Below, one piece after another: positions 29,202 through 38,498 of a DNA stretch of 64,000 bases. Made by a program: the position numbers and the translations under genes. The DNA comes from Elainella saxicola E1 (GTDB lineage Bacteria; Cyanobacteriota; Cyanobacteriia; Elainellales; Elainellaceae): assembly GCA_002796835.1 (NCBI GenBank), contig LUGL01000014.1, positions 1 to 64,000 of the forward strand. Reading direction: 5' to 3'. Within the stretch, counting starts at the first letter, position 1. Every line of letters starts with the position of its first letter. Under the pieces are notes generated by a model. That model ran no database searches, was not told the origin of the DNA, and was given only the letters and a program-made list of their open reading frames with translations.

Positions 29202-30251
29202 ATGTCCGAACCACGCTATGGGATCTGGATTCCGGTCTACGGCAATTGCGGGGCAATGAATCATCCCAACGAACCTCGTGATGCGAGCTATGCCCGCGCC
29301 AAGTCGTTAATTCAACTCGCAGAAGCTTATGGTTTCACCACAACTTTGATCGCTGAACATATCATTAATCCCCGAAATGCTGAACTCGATCAGCTAGAAA
29401 CCTGGACGGCAGCAGCAGCCTTAGCAGAAGCTACCAATTCGATCGAAATTATTGCGGCAGTGAAGCCCCTTTTGTTTCATCCTGTGGTGCTGGCTAAGAT
29501 GGCGTTGGGGATTGATGCAATTAGCAACGGACGGTTTGCGATCAATTTGGTGAGCGCCTGGTTTAAACCAGAGATCGAAAAATCCGGCATTCCTTTTTTG
29601 CCACATGACGATCGCTATCAATATTCCAGAGAATGGATTTCGATTGTGAAACGCCTCTGGCGAGGAGAGCGCATTAATTTTGAAGGTGAATATTTTCACA
29701 TTACTGATCTAAATTTATCTCCTCCTGCGATCGCCCAACCATACCCAAGAGTTTATTTGGGTGGTGAATCGGATCCGGCCAAACAATTAGCCGCAGAGAT
29801 TGCTGATGTATTTTTTCTCAACGGTCGTCCGATCGATGTGATTCGAGAAACGATCGCTGAAGTGAGCCGTTTACCTCGTCCCCTGGCAAGACCCATTCGC
29901 TTTGCCATGTCAGCATTTGTGATTGCCCGATCAACGGATGAAGAGGCCCAAGCAGAATTTCAATATTTGACGACTTTAGCAGCCCAGGACGATCGTTCCG
30001 AGCTGATGAAAGGGGTCGATGCAGAGGTGGTGATGTTTAAAAATCTGGTGAAATATCCAGCAGTTGGCAGTAATGGCGGCACGGCAGCCGGACTCGTCGG
30101 AAGTTATGACACAGTTGCCACCCGGATTGCAGACTTTGTTGCAGCCGGGATCGACACATTTATGCTGCAATTTCAGCCCTTTACTCCCGAGATGCAACGG
30201 TTCGCAACTGAGGTGATGCCTCGTGTTCGATCCGTTGCTCTCGTTTCCTAA
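29202..30251 (+). CDS. LLM-class flavin-dependent monooxygenase (SfnG/SsuD-like)
   Basis: MSEPRYGIWIPVYGNCGAM...; INLVSAWFKPE...FLPHDDRYQYSREW; GGTAAGLVGSYDTVATRI. ATG 29202 aligns with the paralog at 31170; the ORF-track TTG at 29052 is probably spurious. Confidence 0.87.
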   Translation: MSEPRYGIWIPVYGNCGAMNHPNEPRDASYARAKSLIQLAEAYGFTTTLIAEHIINPRNAELDQLETWTAAAALAEATNSIEIIAAVKPLLFHPVVLAKMALGIDAISNGRFAINLVSAWFKPEIEKSGIPFLPHDDRYQYSREWISIVKRLWRGERINFEGEYFHITDLNLSPPAIAQPYPRVYLGGESDPAKQLAAEIADVFFLNGRPIDVIRETIAEVSRLPRPLARPIRFAMSAFVIARSTDEEAQAEFQYLTTLAAQDDRSELMKGVDAEVVMFKNLVKYPAVGSNGGTAAGLVGSYDTVATRIADFVAAGIDTFMLQFQPFTPEMQRFATEVMPRVRSVALVS

Positions 30252-30292
30252 TCTGTTTAACTTGATTTCCATTCACTTCAAAGGATTCCATC

Positions 30293-31114
30293 ATGACTGC
30301 AACTTTAGTGCGTCCAGCCTGGACAACCGACTACGAAGTTGAAACATTCAACCGTTTAATCGCCCAATATGCGCCGCATCTACCCACGCAAAAACTGCAT
30401 GATCCGCGACCGATCGCCAGTGCAGCGGAACTAGAAAACTTCTATCCCTATCGGGTTTCTGGTGCTGCGCATGATCTGTTTATTGTTCAACTTTGTGCGA
30501 AGGCGATCGATCGGCTGTTTCTCCAGGATGCAGAAGTGCAGCTGTTTCTGAGTCGCCAAATTGGAGATGATGGTGCCCATGCGCTGGATACCTATCAGCG
30601 AGTGCAAGAATTATCGGGCCAGGATCCGATCGAACAGATCAATCAGCAAGTGCAATATCACTGGGATTATCTGGGGGATGCCCCAACGCGTAATTGGATA
30701 GGTTTTCTGGCATGGCAATTACATTACGAGCTGCATATCGTCTCGACTTTACTGTTAACTAGCCGCCTGACTCGCATCAATGATCCTGGCTCAGCGAGTT
30801 TTGCTGCGGAGCGTATTCTTCCCGATGAATTTGTGCATCGTCAAGCCGTTGTGCAGTGGTGGCAGCGCAAATATGATCAGGCTTCTTTGGCTGAGCGATC
30901 GGAGTGGTCGGCTCAACTGCTGGCGCTCGATGAAGAAATTCAAAAGCGGCGCAATCCTTACTTGAAAGACTTCTGGCAGCGCGCCCAACGTGCACTGGGT
31001 TTTGAGGTTGAGGGATTTGAAGTGATTTATGATGCTTGGCGACGGGAGGTGCTGGCCTACTTCCTGAATATTCCAACCGAGCAACTGCCAAAACTGGTTA
31101 GCCTAAACGATTAA
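30293..31114 (+). CDS. Uncharacterised protein with ferritin-like (di-metal) motifs
   Basis: AAHDLFIVQ, SRQIGDDGAHALD, LHYELH, DEFVHRQAVVQWW, YDAWRREVLAYFLNIP; paralog at 61632..62468 conserves the same motifs. Confidence 0.8.
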   Translation: MTATLVRPAWTTDYEVETFNRLIAQYAPHLPTQKLHDPRPIASAAELENFYPYRVSGAAHDLFIVQLCAKAIDRLFLQDAEVQLFLSRQIGDDGAHALDTYQRVQELSGQDPIEQINQQVQYHWDYLGDAPTRNWIGFLAWQLHYELHIVSTLLLTSRLTRINDPGSASFAAERILPDEFVHRQAVVQWWQRKYDQASLAERSEWSAQLLALDEEIQKRRNPYLKDFWQRAQRALGFEVEGFEVIYDAWRREVLAYFLNIPTEQLPKLVSLND

Positions 31115-31125
31115 GTTGATTGTTC

Positions 31126-31168
31126 TTTGAATATGGAGTAGGGCACTTTTGAATATGGGGCAGGGCAC
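31126..31168 (+). repeat. Imperfect 21-bp direct repeat (TTTGAATATGGRGYAGGGCAC x2)
   Basis: 31126-31146 and 31148-31168 differ at two positions; they lie just before the ATG at 31170. Confidence 0.9.
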
Positions 31169-31169
31169 T

Positions 31170-32225
31170 ATGGTTGAACCCCGCTATGGCATTTGGGCTC
31201 CGGTGGGTGGTAATTTTGGGCCACTGGATACACTTGAAGAACCGATCGATGCTAGCTATCAACGAACGCAACGGCTGGTTCTTCAGGCGGAGCAACTGGG
31301 ATTTACCACGACATTGGTGGCGCAACACATCGCCAATCCACGCGGTCTGGAGCTAGATCAGCTCGAAACCTGGACTACCTCCGCTGCATTGGCCGCAGTC
31401 ACCCACCGGATTGAAATCATCGCGGCAATCAAGCCCTTGCTGTTTCATCCAGCCGTGTTAGCAAAAATGGCCTTGGGCATTGATGAGATTAGTCAGGGCC
31501 GCTTTGCCATTAACTTAATTAGCGCTTGGTTTCGTCCAGAGCTAGAGCGGATTAATGTGCCATTTCTGCCCCATGACGATCGCTATCGCTATTCAGGAGA
31601 ATGGTTACAGGTGGTGAGGGCGCTCTGGAGTGGCGATCGCGTTAACTTTGAAGGCGATCATTTCAAAATTCAAAATTTACAGCTGCGTCCCACTCCGGTT
31701 TCTCAACCGTATCCCCGCATTTATCTGGGAGGAGCCTCTGATCCTGCCCAAATTCTGGCCGCAGAACAGTCCGATGTTTATTTCATCAATGGTCAACCGA
31801 TCGAAGATGTGCGGCAGGTAATTCAGCAGGTGTTAGGTCGATCGCGTCCTCTGCCTCTGCCAGTTCGGTTTGGTTTGGCTGCTTTTGTGATTGCGCGTGC
31901 TACAGATGCCGAAGCCCAGCAGGAATTGGAGCGTCTGCAAGTTTTGCAAGATCGGGAAGAACAATGGCAACTCAGCATTGGCAAAGGGGTTGATCCCGAT
32001 GCAGTGATGTTTCGTCTGTTCGCCAAAAATAAAGCGGTAGGTGGCAATGGCGGCACGGCTGCGGGGCTGGTGGGCAGTTACGATACGGTTGCCTCACGAA
32101 TTGCAGCGTTTCGGGAGATTGGCATCGAAACCTTCATGCTGCAATTCAATCCGTTTGAAATCGAAATGCAGCGCTTTGCGGATGAGGTGATGCCGCGTGT
32201 TAAACGCCTGCAAACTGTCGCTTAG
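31170..32225 (+). CDS. LLM-class flavin-dependent monooxygenase (SfnG/SsuD-like), paralog of 29202..30251
   Basis: MVEPRYGIWAPVGGNFG...; FAINLISAWFRPELERINVPFLPHDDRYRYSGEW; GGTAAGLVGSYDTVASRI. Confidence 0.88.
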   Translation: MVEPRYGIWAPVGGNFGPLDTLEEPIDASYQRTQRLVLQAEQLGFTTTLVAQHIANPRGLELDQLETWTTSAALAAVTHRIEIIAAIKPLLFHPAVLAKMALGIDEISQGRFAINLISAWFRPELERINVPFLPHDDRYRYSGEWLQVVRALWSGDRVNFEGDHFKIQNLQLRPTPVSQPYPRIYLGGASDPAQILAAEQSDVYFINGQPIEDVRQVIQQVLGRSRPLPLPVRFGLAAFVIARATDAEAQQELERLQVLQDREEQWQLSIGKGVDPDAVMFRLFAKNKAVGGNGGTAAGLVGSYDTVASRIAAFREIGIETFMLQFNPFEIEMQRFADEVMPRVKRLQTVA

Positions 32226-32252
32226 GAAACCCATATTACCGGAATTGTCGCT

Positions 32253-33563
32253 ATGAAGCAGATGCATTTAGCTGGGTTTATGATTGCCTCGCAGGTGATT
32301 CATTCCCATGCCGTTTGGCGACATCCTCAGACTGAATTTGGGTTTCTCGACGCTGAATTCTATCAAAAGATTGCGCAAGTTCTGGAGCGGGGCAAGTTTG
32401 ATCTACTGTTCTTTGCGGATGTGCTGTCCTTGCCCGATCGCTATAGCGGACATTTTGAACCCAGTGTTAAATATGGTGCACAGGGAGCGATAATGCTGGA
32501 TGCGCTGGTGGTAGCGACGGCGATCGCAGTAGCCACGAAACACATTGGCATTGGCATCACCCGTTCCACAACCTATTTTCAGCCTTACGATCTGGCGCGC
32601 AGTTTTGCCACATTAGACCATCTGAGTCGGGGAAGAGTGGCATGGAATGTGGTGACATCCGGAAAAGATAGTGAAGCGCAAAACTTTGGGCTAGATCAGC
32701 ACCTGGATCATGAATTGCGCTATGAACGGGCGGATGAATTTATTCAGGTAGCTGCGAAGCTTTGGGACAGTTGGCAAGACGATGCGTTGATTTTAGATAA
32801 AGAAACGGGAATCTTTGCCGATCCCGAAAAAGTCGACTATGTTCATCATGCTGGGGATTGGTTTAAAGTGCGGGGACCGTTGACTGTGCCGCGATCGCCC
32901 CAAGGTCGTCCGGTGATTATTCAGGCCGGATCCTCTACCCAGGGCCGCGAATTTGCTGCGAAATGGGCAGAAGTGATCTTTGAGATTAGCCCCCTGCCTG
33001 AACTGATGAAGGCTTATTATCAAGATGTGAAATCGCGGATGGCTCGGTATGGTCGCGATCCCAATACCTGCAAAATTCTGCCTGCGATCATGCCGTTTGT
33101 GGGAGAAACCGAGGCGATCGCCCAGGAAAAACAGGCATTGCACAATGAGTTGGTGCATCCGCTCACGGGCCTACTAATGTTCTCGAATAGTTCGGGTGTG
33201 GATTTATCGGACTATGATCTGGATGCGCCACTGGAGAAAGTTGAGGTGCAGGGATCGCGAGGACAGTTTAACATGATTCAAAAACTTAGTCAGGAACAAG
33301 GATTAACCCTGCGAGATATCGGCAAAGCATACGGTCAGAGTGTTTTAGTGCCCCAAATTGCCGGAACGCCAGCACAAATTGCTGATTATCTGGAAGACTT
33401 GTTCCGCCAGGAAGCCGGAGATGGATTCATTATTTCACCGGCCTATCTTCCAGGCTCATTTGAGGATTTTGTCGATGGAGTTGTCCCAGAATTACAGCAA
33501 CGGGGTCTATTCCGTCGAGATTATCCGGGGACAACGCTGAGAGAAACATTGATATTGAATTGA
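32253..33563 (+). CDS. NtaA/SnaA/DszA-family FMNH2-dependent monooxygenase
   Basis: MKQMHLAGFMIASQVIHSHAVWRHP; ARSFATLDHLSRGRVAWNVVTS..SEAQNFG; HHAGDWFKVRGPLTVPRSPQGRPVIIQAGSS. Confidence 0.9.
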   Translation: MKQMHLAGFMIASQVIHSHAVWRHPQTEFGFLDAEFYQKIAQVLERGKFDLLFFADVLSLPDRYSGHFEPSVKYGAQGAIMLDALVVATAIAVATKHIGIGITRSTTYFQPYDLARSFATLDHLSRGRVAWNVVTSGKDSEAQNFGLDQHLDHELRYERADEFIQVAAKLWDSWQDDALILDKETGIFADPEKVDYVHHAGDWFKVRGPLTVPRSPQGRPVIIQAGSSTQGREFAAKWAEVIFEISPLPELMKAYYQDVKSRMARYGRDPNTCKILPAIMPFVGETEAIAQEKQALHNELVHPLTGLLMFSNSSGVDLSDYDLDAPLEKVEVQGSRGQFNMIQKLSQEQGLTLRDIGKAYGQSVLVPQIAGTPAQIADYLEDLFRQEAGDGFIISPAYLPGSFEDFVDGVVPELQQRGLFRRDYPGTTLRETLILN

Positions 33564-33583
33564 TTTTTGGATAATTTGCTGCT

Positions 33584-34909
33584 TCAACCTGCTTCTGCTT
33601 CAGACGATATGGGAATCCGGAATGTCGTAACATCCACCGTCTGAACCGCCTGTTCCGATCGCGCGGTATCTGCTGGAACCCAATCATAGGGAACGGGCTG
33701 AGCACGGTATACCCAGTTTGAGGAGAGCACTTTGCCAGCCCGCAGTGGCACCTGTCCAAAGTAAGGGCTAACATATTCCCAGACAATATCGCCCTCTGGC
33801 GTAATCTGGAAGATGCGGCCATACATGCCTTCGTCGATTAGAGTATTGCCATTCGGTAAGCGTCTGGCACTGCTGATGAACGAACTGTGGAATGACCAGA
33901 CTGGCTGACCGGAACTTTCGCCCGTATATTGCCAGAGAATGGTCCGATCGATCGGATCAATTTCCAGCACCCGCGATCCGGTGAACATACCCAGGTAAGC
34001 AGGTGGAAATCCGGCGCTGCCCTGATTATCAAAAACCAGCAGGTTTCCTGCTCCAGGCAGTCCCTCTGGAATAATATGGGCATCATGCTGCCCAATGATT
34101 TGATCGACCGATCGCGGCACCTGCGGATTTTGCAAGCGGCTGTGGGGCGAGTTTTTACTATCGGGAAAGTCGGGGCCGAGTCGCCAAACAATTTTTCCAG
34201 TTGCTTTTTCAATAATGGCGATAAAGTTACCTTCGCGAGAATCGATCACAAGATTGTCGGGGTGAAAGCGTTGATCTCCGGCAGCAAACCAGCGATTAGG
34301 GCCAATCACCTCCATGTTATTAATCGTGATAAATCCGCCGTTATGGGCGTCCAGCTGTTTGACGAATCGGCTCAGATACTCAAATCCTTCCTGAGAAATT
34401 CCAAATTCATCAATATGGTCTCCCACCGTCCATTTCCAAACGATTTCTCCAACAGGTGTGATCTCATAAATCACCTGATCGGTGATCGCTTCGTTCGTAA
34501 TGGCCGGAATCGTTTGCTCTAAAGAACTGACAATTAATGTATTGCCATTGGCTAGACGATGCCAATCGTGATTTTGACGGGCTGCACCTCCGGGAGCCTG
34601 TTCGCCCCAGGACCACACGACATTGCCATCCCAATCCAGTTCCCCAAAGGTCTTGTTATTAAAAATGCCGCTCCAGGGACCTGGCTCTGTGCTGGAAAGC
34701 TGCACCAAAATATGTCCCTTTTCTCCATGGGCGCGATCGGGCGCGAGCAACTCACTGGGAAAGCCCAGGAATGGCCAAGCATGAACTTCATTGCCGTTCA
34801 TATCAATCAAGTGACTGGTGCCATCCGGCGAGCCAAACAACACATAGCCATTCCAGGCGCGGGACGGATCATAGAGAGTAACGCCAGTTGGAAAAACACT
34901 ATAGGGCAT
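33584..34909 (-). CDS. Arylsulfotransferase (ASST)-family protein
   Basis: SHLIDMNGNEVHAWPF, LDWDGNVVWSW, QNHDWHRLANGNTLIVS, GEIVWKW, QHDAHIIPEG, RRLPNGNTLIDEG: repeated ASST/beta-propeller motifs. Confidence 0.82.
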   Translation of the reverse strand: MPYSVFPTGVTLYDPSRAWNGYVLFGSPDGTSHLIDMNGNEVHAWPFLGFPSELLAPDRAHGEKGHILVQLSSTEPGPWSGIFNNKTFGELDWDGNVVWSWGEQAPGGAARQNHDWHRLANGNTLIVSSLEQTIPAITNEAITDQVIYEITPVGEIVWKWTVGDHIDEFGISQEGFEYLSRFVKQLDAHNGGFITINNMEVIGPNRWFAAGDQRFHPDNLVIDSREGNFIAIIEKATGKIVWRLGPDFPDSKNSPHSRLQNPQVPRSVDQIIGQHDAHIIPEGLPGAGNLLVFDNQGSAGFPPAYLGMFTGSRVLEIDPIDRTILWQYTGESSGQPVWSFHSSFISSARRLPNGNTLIDEGMYGRIFQITPEGDIVWEYVSPYFGQVPLRAGKVLSSNWVYRAQPVPYDWVPADTARSEQAVQTVDVTTFRIPISSEAEAG

Positions 34910-34975
34910 ATTCTTGATCTGCTTGTTTCGCTGCTGCCAGCGACTGAAGGGGACAAGCTGAAATTATATCCGGTA

Positions 34976-34998
34976 AATTGACCGATTTACCGTAGTAT
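34976..34998. promoter_or_regulatory. Operator-like dyad site D between divergent arylsulfotransferase and MFS genes
   Basis: AATTGAC CGATTTACC GTAGTAT, plus an overlapping perfect palindrome CGGTAAAT-N6-ATTTACCG at 34971-34992. Confidence 0.7.
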
Positions 34999-35033
34999 TA
35001 TGAATATGGCTCAGGTAGCATAGGAGGCCACGG

Positions 35034-36467
35034 TTGTCACATCCACAGGCACAACCCCATGTTCGATCGGTCAGGCAGAAGACATGGGTGTTGTTGGGCA
35101 TCGGCCTGGGTGCATTCATGTCTACGCTCGATGTTGGCATCATCAACGTGGCGCTACCAACATTGGTGCAATCCTTACAAACCAACTTTCCCACCGCTCA
35201 GTGGACGGTTTTAAGCTATTCCCTGATTAGCTCCAGTTTTGTGTTAGGGGCAACCCGTTTAGGAGATATTGCTAGCAAAAAGCCACTGTACTTAGGGGGG
35301 CTGATCCTGTTTACTGTCAGTTCGCTGCTTTGCGGACTTGCACCCGGAATTAATTGGCTGATTGCTTTTCGCGTTTTACAAGGGCTGGGAGCGGTCTGCA
35401 TTTCTGGCCTTGGGTTAGCCATCATCACCGAAGTGTTTCCCAATTCAGAACGGGGTCGGGCCGTGGGCATGATTGGCGGCGTTGTGTCGATGGGCATTGC
35501 GTTGGGACCGTCGATCGGCGGACTGTTGCTCGACTGGGTTGGCTGGCGCAGCATTTTCTTAGTCAACGTGCCGCTCGGTCTGCTGGCCAGTATTTTGATT
35601 GCTCGCTTAGTGCCCGCTTCAATTAAGGCAAAAACTCGGCAGAAATTTGATCTGGCCGGGGCCTTACTGGCATTGATCACCCTGAGTAGCTTTGCATTGG
35701 GGATGACGCAGGGCCAGCGGCAGGGCTTTACCAGTTTTGCCTCGATCGCCCTATTGGGAGTTGCAGCAGTCACCCTCGTCAGTTTTCTGGTATTGGAAAC
35801 TCGCCTCAAGTATCCCTTAGTCGAACTCCAGTTGTTCCAGAATCAGCAACTAAGCCTTAATCTCTTGTGTAACTGGCTGGTGTTTATGGTGTTGTCGGGT
35901 TCGCTGCTCGTCACGCCGTTTTTCCTGGAGCAGGTAATGCATTATCCCACTACGAAAGTCGGATTATTGCTGGCGGTTTCTCCCGTGATGAGTGCCTTGA
36001 TCGCTCCATTATCAGGCGCTTTGTCCGATCGCATCGGCTCCCACTGGATTAGCTTGATGGGACTCAGTCTAATGATTAGCGGCTGTTTGGCGATCGGTAC
36101 GCTTAGTCCTCAAATGACTGATTGGGATTGTCTCTGGCGCTATGGGCTGTTTGGGACAGGATTAGGACTCTTTCGATCACCTACCGATAGTGCGGTGATG
36201 GGATCAGTCCCTAGAGAGCGGTTGGGCATTGCCTCTGGCTTACTCTCACTGTCGCGCACCTCTGGCGTAACGGTCGGGGTTTCGATCCTGGGGGCAGTCT
36301 TTGGAGCAATCAGTATGCAGGCAGCCCAAGGCTCAGATGTGGCAGTGGCCCCCATTACAGCGGTTGTCGCAGGATTTCAGGCCAGCTTTCACGTGGCGGC
36401 TGTCATTCTCATGGGAGCGGTGATCGCATCTCTCGCTCAGCTTCGCAGCATGAAGCCCGTTCGCTAG
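35034..36467 (+). CDS. MFS transporter, DHA2/EmrB-QacA-like (about 14 TM)
   Basis: LGAFMSTLDVGIINVALPTLVQSLQTNFPTAQWTVLSYSL; RVLQGLGAVCISGL; TTG start. Confidence 0.88.
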   Translation: MSHPQAQPHVRSVRQKTWVLLGIGLGAFMSTLDVGIINVALPTLVQSLQTNFPTAQWTVLSYSLISSSFVLGATRLGDIASKKPLYLGGLILFTVSSLLCGLAPGINWLIAFRVLQGLGAVCISGLGLAIITEVFPNSERGRAVGMIGGVVSMGIALGPSIGGLLLDWVGWRSIFLVNVPLGLLASILIARLVPASIKAKTRQKFDLAGALLALITLSSFALGMTQGQRQGFTSFASIALLGVAAVTLVSFLVLETRLKYPLVELQLFQNQQLSLNLLCNWLVFMVLSGSLLVTPFFLEQVMHYPTTKVGLLLAVSPVMSALIAPLSGALSDRIGSHWISLMGLSLMISGCLAIGTLSPQMTDWDCLWRYGLFGTGLGLFRSPTDSAVMGSVPRERLGIASGLLSLSRTSGVTVGVSILGAVFGAISMQAAQGSDVAVAPITAVVAGFQASFHVAAVILMGAVIASLAQLRSMKPVR

Positions 36468-36523
36468 GCATCCCTCATTTCTGCTGATTCAATAAACCTT
36501 TCGTTATTGCAACTAAAACTATT

Positions 36524-37477
36524 GTGCTTGGCATTCTCACTGTTTTATTTGGCGCTTTGACGCTCGGGCTCCACAACATCATCGTTCGAATTCTCTTTTC
36601 AGAGCAGACGGTTTTCGGGCTACTGTCAGTAGGCGGATATGTTACGCCTACTCTGCAAAATTCATTTCTGCTGATGTTCATGCGAATGCTGACGGCAGTT
36701 CCACTGATGGCATTGCTGTCAGCCAAGCTCTATCCAAATGCCTCGAAGGAGCTGAGGCAACTCCTCCAGCCTGAATCCAAATCTGTGCTGAGGCAAGCCC
36801 TGATTTGTGGGGTGCTGATGTTTGTGAATATTGCCGGATTGTATATTGCGATCGGTTCGATTCCGACCGGCATTGCCTTGACCCTATTTGGCACCTATCC
36901 GGTTATGACTGCATTGCTCTCCTGGCGATTTTTTGGCGATCGACCGACGCTGTTCCGCTGGGGCGTGATTCTGGTGATCCTCCTGGGCACATTCCTCACG
37001 ATTCCCCAATCTTCTCCCACCAGCGATAGCCGCATGATTGCGATCGGAGTATTTGCAAGTGTGGGATCGGGTGTCATTTATGCTTTTTATTCAATCATTG
37101 CCCAAAAATCCTTTGAAAAACTCCATCCCGTTCCCTTTACCTGGATCAGTTTTGCCATGACCCTCCTGCTTTCAGGGATTAGTTTATTGTTTTCTCCGAT
37201 CGCCGATTTGCAGCTTGACTGGACACCTTTATGGTTAGGCGGTTTATTTTCGGGTTTATTCAGCTTTGTAGGTCACTCGATGAATAACTTGGGAATTCGC
37301 TTTGTGGGAGCCACTGCTGCTGCAATCATTGGGTCTAGCGGTCCAGCCATTACTGCCCTGATCGCCTGGATCATTATCCATGAAACCCTGGATCTGGTTC
37401 AAGTCATCGGCATTGTCATTGTCACTCTAGGAATCGCCCTTTTGAGTGGAGAGCGGAGATTCATGCGGCGATCCTGA
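36524..37477 (+). CDS. EamA/DMT-superfamily transporter
   Basis: About 10 hydrophobic segments; IAIGSIPTGIALTLFGTYPVMTALLSWRFFGDRPT; GATAAAIIGSSGPAITALIAWIIIHETL. Confidence 0.83.
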   Translation: MLGILTVLFGALTLGLHNIIVRILFSEQTVFGLLSVGGYVTPTLQNSFLLMFMRMLTAVPLMALLSAKLYPNASKELRQLLQPESKSVLRQALICGVLMFVNIAGLYIAIGSIPTGIALTLFGTYPVMTALLSWRFFGDRPTLFRWGVILVILLGTFLTIPQSSPTSDSRMIAIGVFASVGSGVIYAFYSIIAQKSFEKLHPVPFTWISFAMTLLLSGISLLFSPIADLQLDWTPLWLGGLFSGLFSFVGHSMNNLGIRFVGATAAAIIGSSGPAITALIAWIIIHETLDLVQVIGIVIVTLGIALLSGERRFMRRS

Positions 37478-37935
37478 ACCGTCAGGACAGGACAGGGAGC
37501 ATGATGCAGCACATAGTTACTGACGCTACCAACGAGCATTTCGGCAACTCCCCGCAGCCCGCGTCGCCCAACCACAATTAAGTCGGCTCCCCATTGTTGT
37601 GCCACACGGCAAATGGAAGCTTCTGGCACACCCACGCTGCAATTCAGTTCGACCGTAACCCCTTGAGCAGTGGCCTGCTGTTGATAGGTGGATAGCCACT
37701 GTTGCGCTGCTTCTAACTCTGCCTGAACTTCCTGCTCCTGAACCTGCCACAGAACCGAAATTGCGCTAGGATCGACTGCCATTGCAGTTCCCCAAGCAAT
37801 AATTGGAGAAATCGGCAAAGTGTGCAGGAGGAGCAACTGACCCTTCACAGGGTGGGTTTGCGCTAGCGCTTGCTCGAAAACTGCTGAAGTTTGGGCCGAT
37901 CGATCGAGTGCAACCAGAACCTTTTGAAAAGCCAT
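37399..37935 (-). CDS. Universal stress protein (UspA family)
   Basis: KVLVALDRSAQTSAVFEQAL, GADLIVVGRRGLRGVAEMLVGSVSNYVLHHAPCPVLTV. Confidence 0.9.
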   Translation of the reverse strand: MAFQKVLVALDRSAQTSAVFEQALAQTHPVKGQLLLLHTLPISPIIAWGTAMAVDPSAISVLWQVQEQEVQAELEAAQQWLSTYQQQATAQGVTVELNCSVGVPEASICRVAQQWGADLIVVGRRGLRGVAEMLVGSVSNYVLHHAPCPVLTVQDRRMNLRSPLKRAIPRVTMTMPMT

Positions 37936-38283
37936 TAGTCATCCCTCCTGGCGAGGTACAGCGATTTAATATTGGGTGTGAAAGTAAAGTGTGCTAATGA
38001 GAATATGCTCAATTATGACCCCGAATACTGAAAGAGAAAGTATTCTCAACAACTTTGGCAATGATTGTAAAGGAAAAGTTAAGAAATAACATAGAAGGCT
38101 GAGCAAGCAGACTGGTGCGGAGCGGATTGACCGACAAAAGTACCAAAAAAACGCATTCTACTGTAGGTATCGGTTTTACAGAAAGTGATTTGGGCAACAA
38201 AAAAGCAGTTCGCAGCGATTTTTTTATCCATTTTTGTTAGAAATTCCTTGATTTCTACAGAGGTTCATGAGATTATTTTGCTT

Positions 38284-38306
38284 AATCTACGGTAAATCGG
38301 TCGATA
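38284..38306 (+). promoter_or_regulatory. Operator-like dyad site C (AATCTAC GGTAAATCG GTCGATA)
   Basis: Matches the consensus; about 190 bp upstream of metQ. Confidence 0.65.
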
Positions 38307-38498
38307 TACAGATATTAACTATTTAGGTTTGTTGATTCATCTTTCTGGACTGTAAAAAGGTATAGCTTTTCTCAATGAATTGAATAGGTTTTGGTTGGAT
38401 GAACAGAAGTATTTGAGATTACAAAAAGACCGCCATCAATTTTTAACTCATTAATTCGAGCGTATTTTGCAAACAGCAGGTTTCTTGGGTCAAATTTT

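Noticed and set aside
33929-34522. 197-aa plus-strand ORF
   Set aside because: Antisense to the arylsulfotransferase-like gene, whose repeats are recognisable.
35216-35809. 197-aa minus-strand ORF
   Set aside because: Antisense shadow of the MFS transporter at 35034..36467.
38307-38498. SAM riboswitch upstream of the metQNI operon
   Set aside because: The leader does not show a recognisable SAM-riboswitch core by eye; an Infernal search would be decisive.
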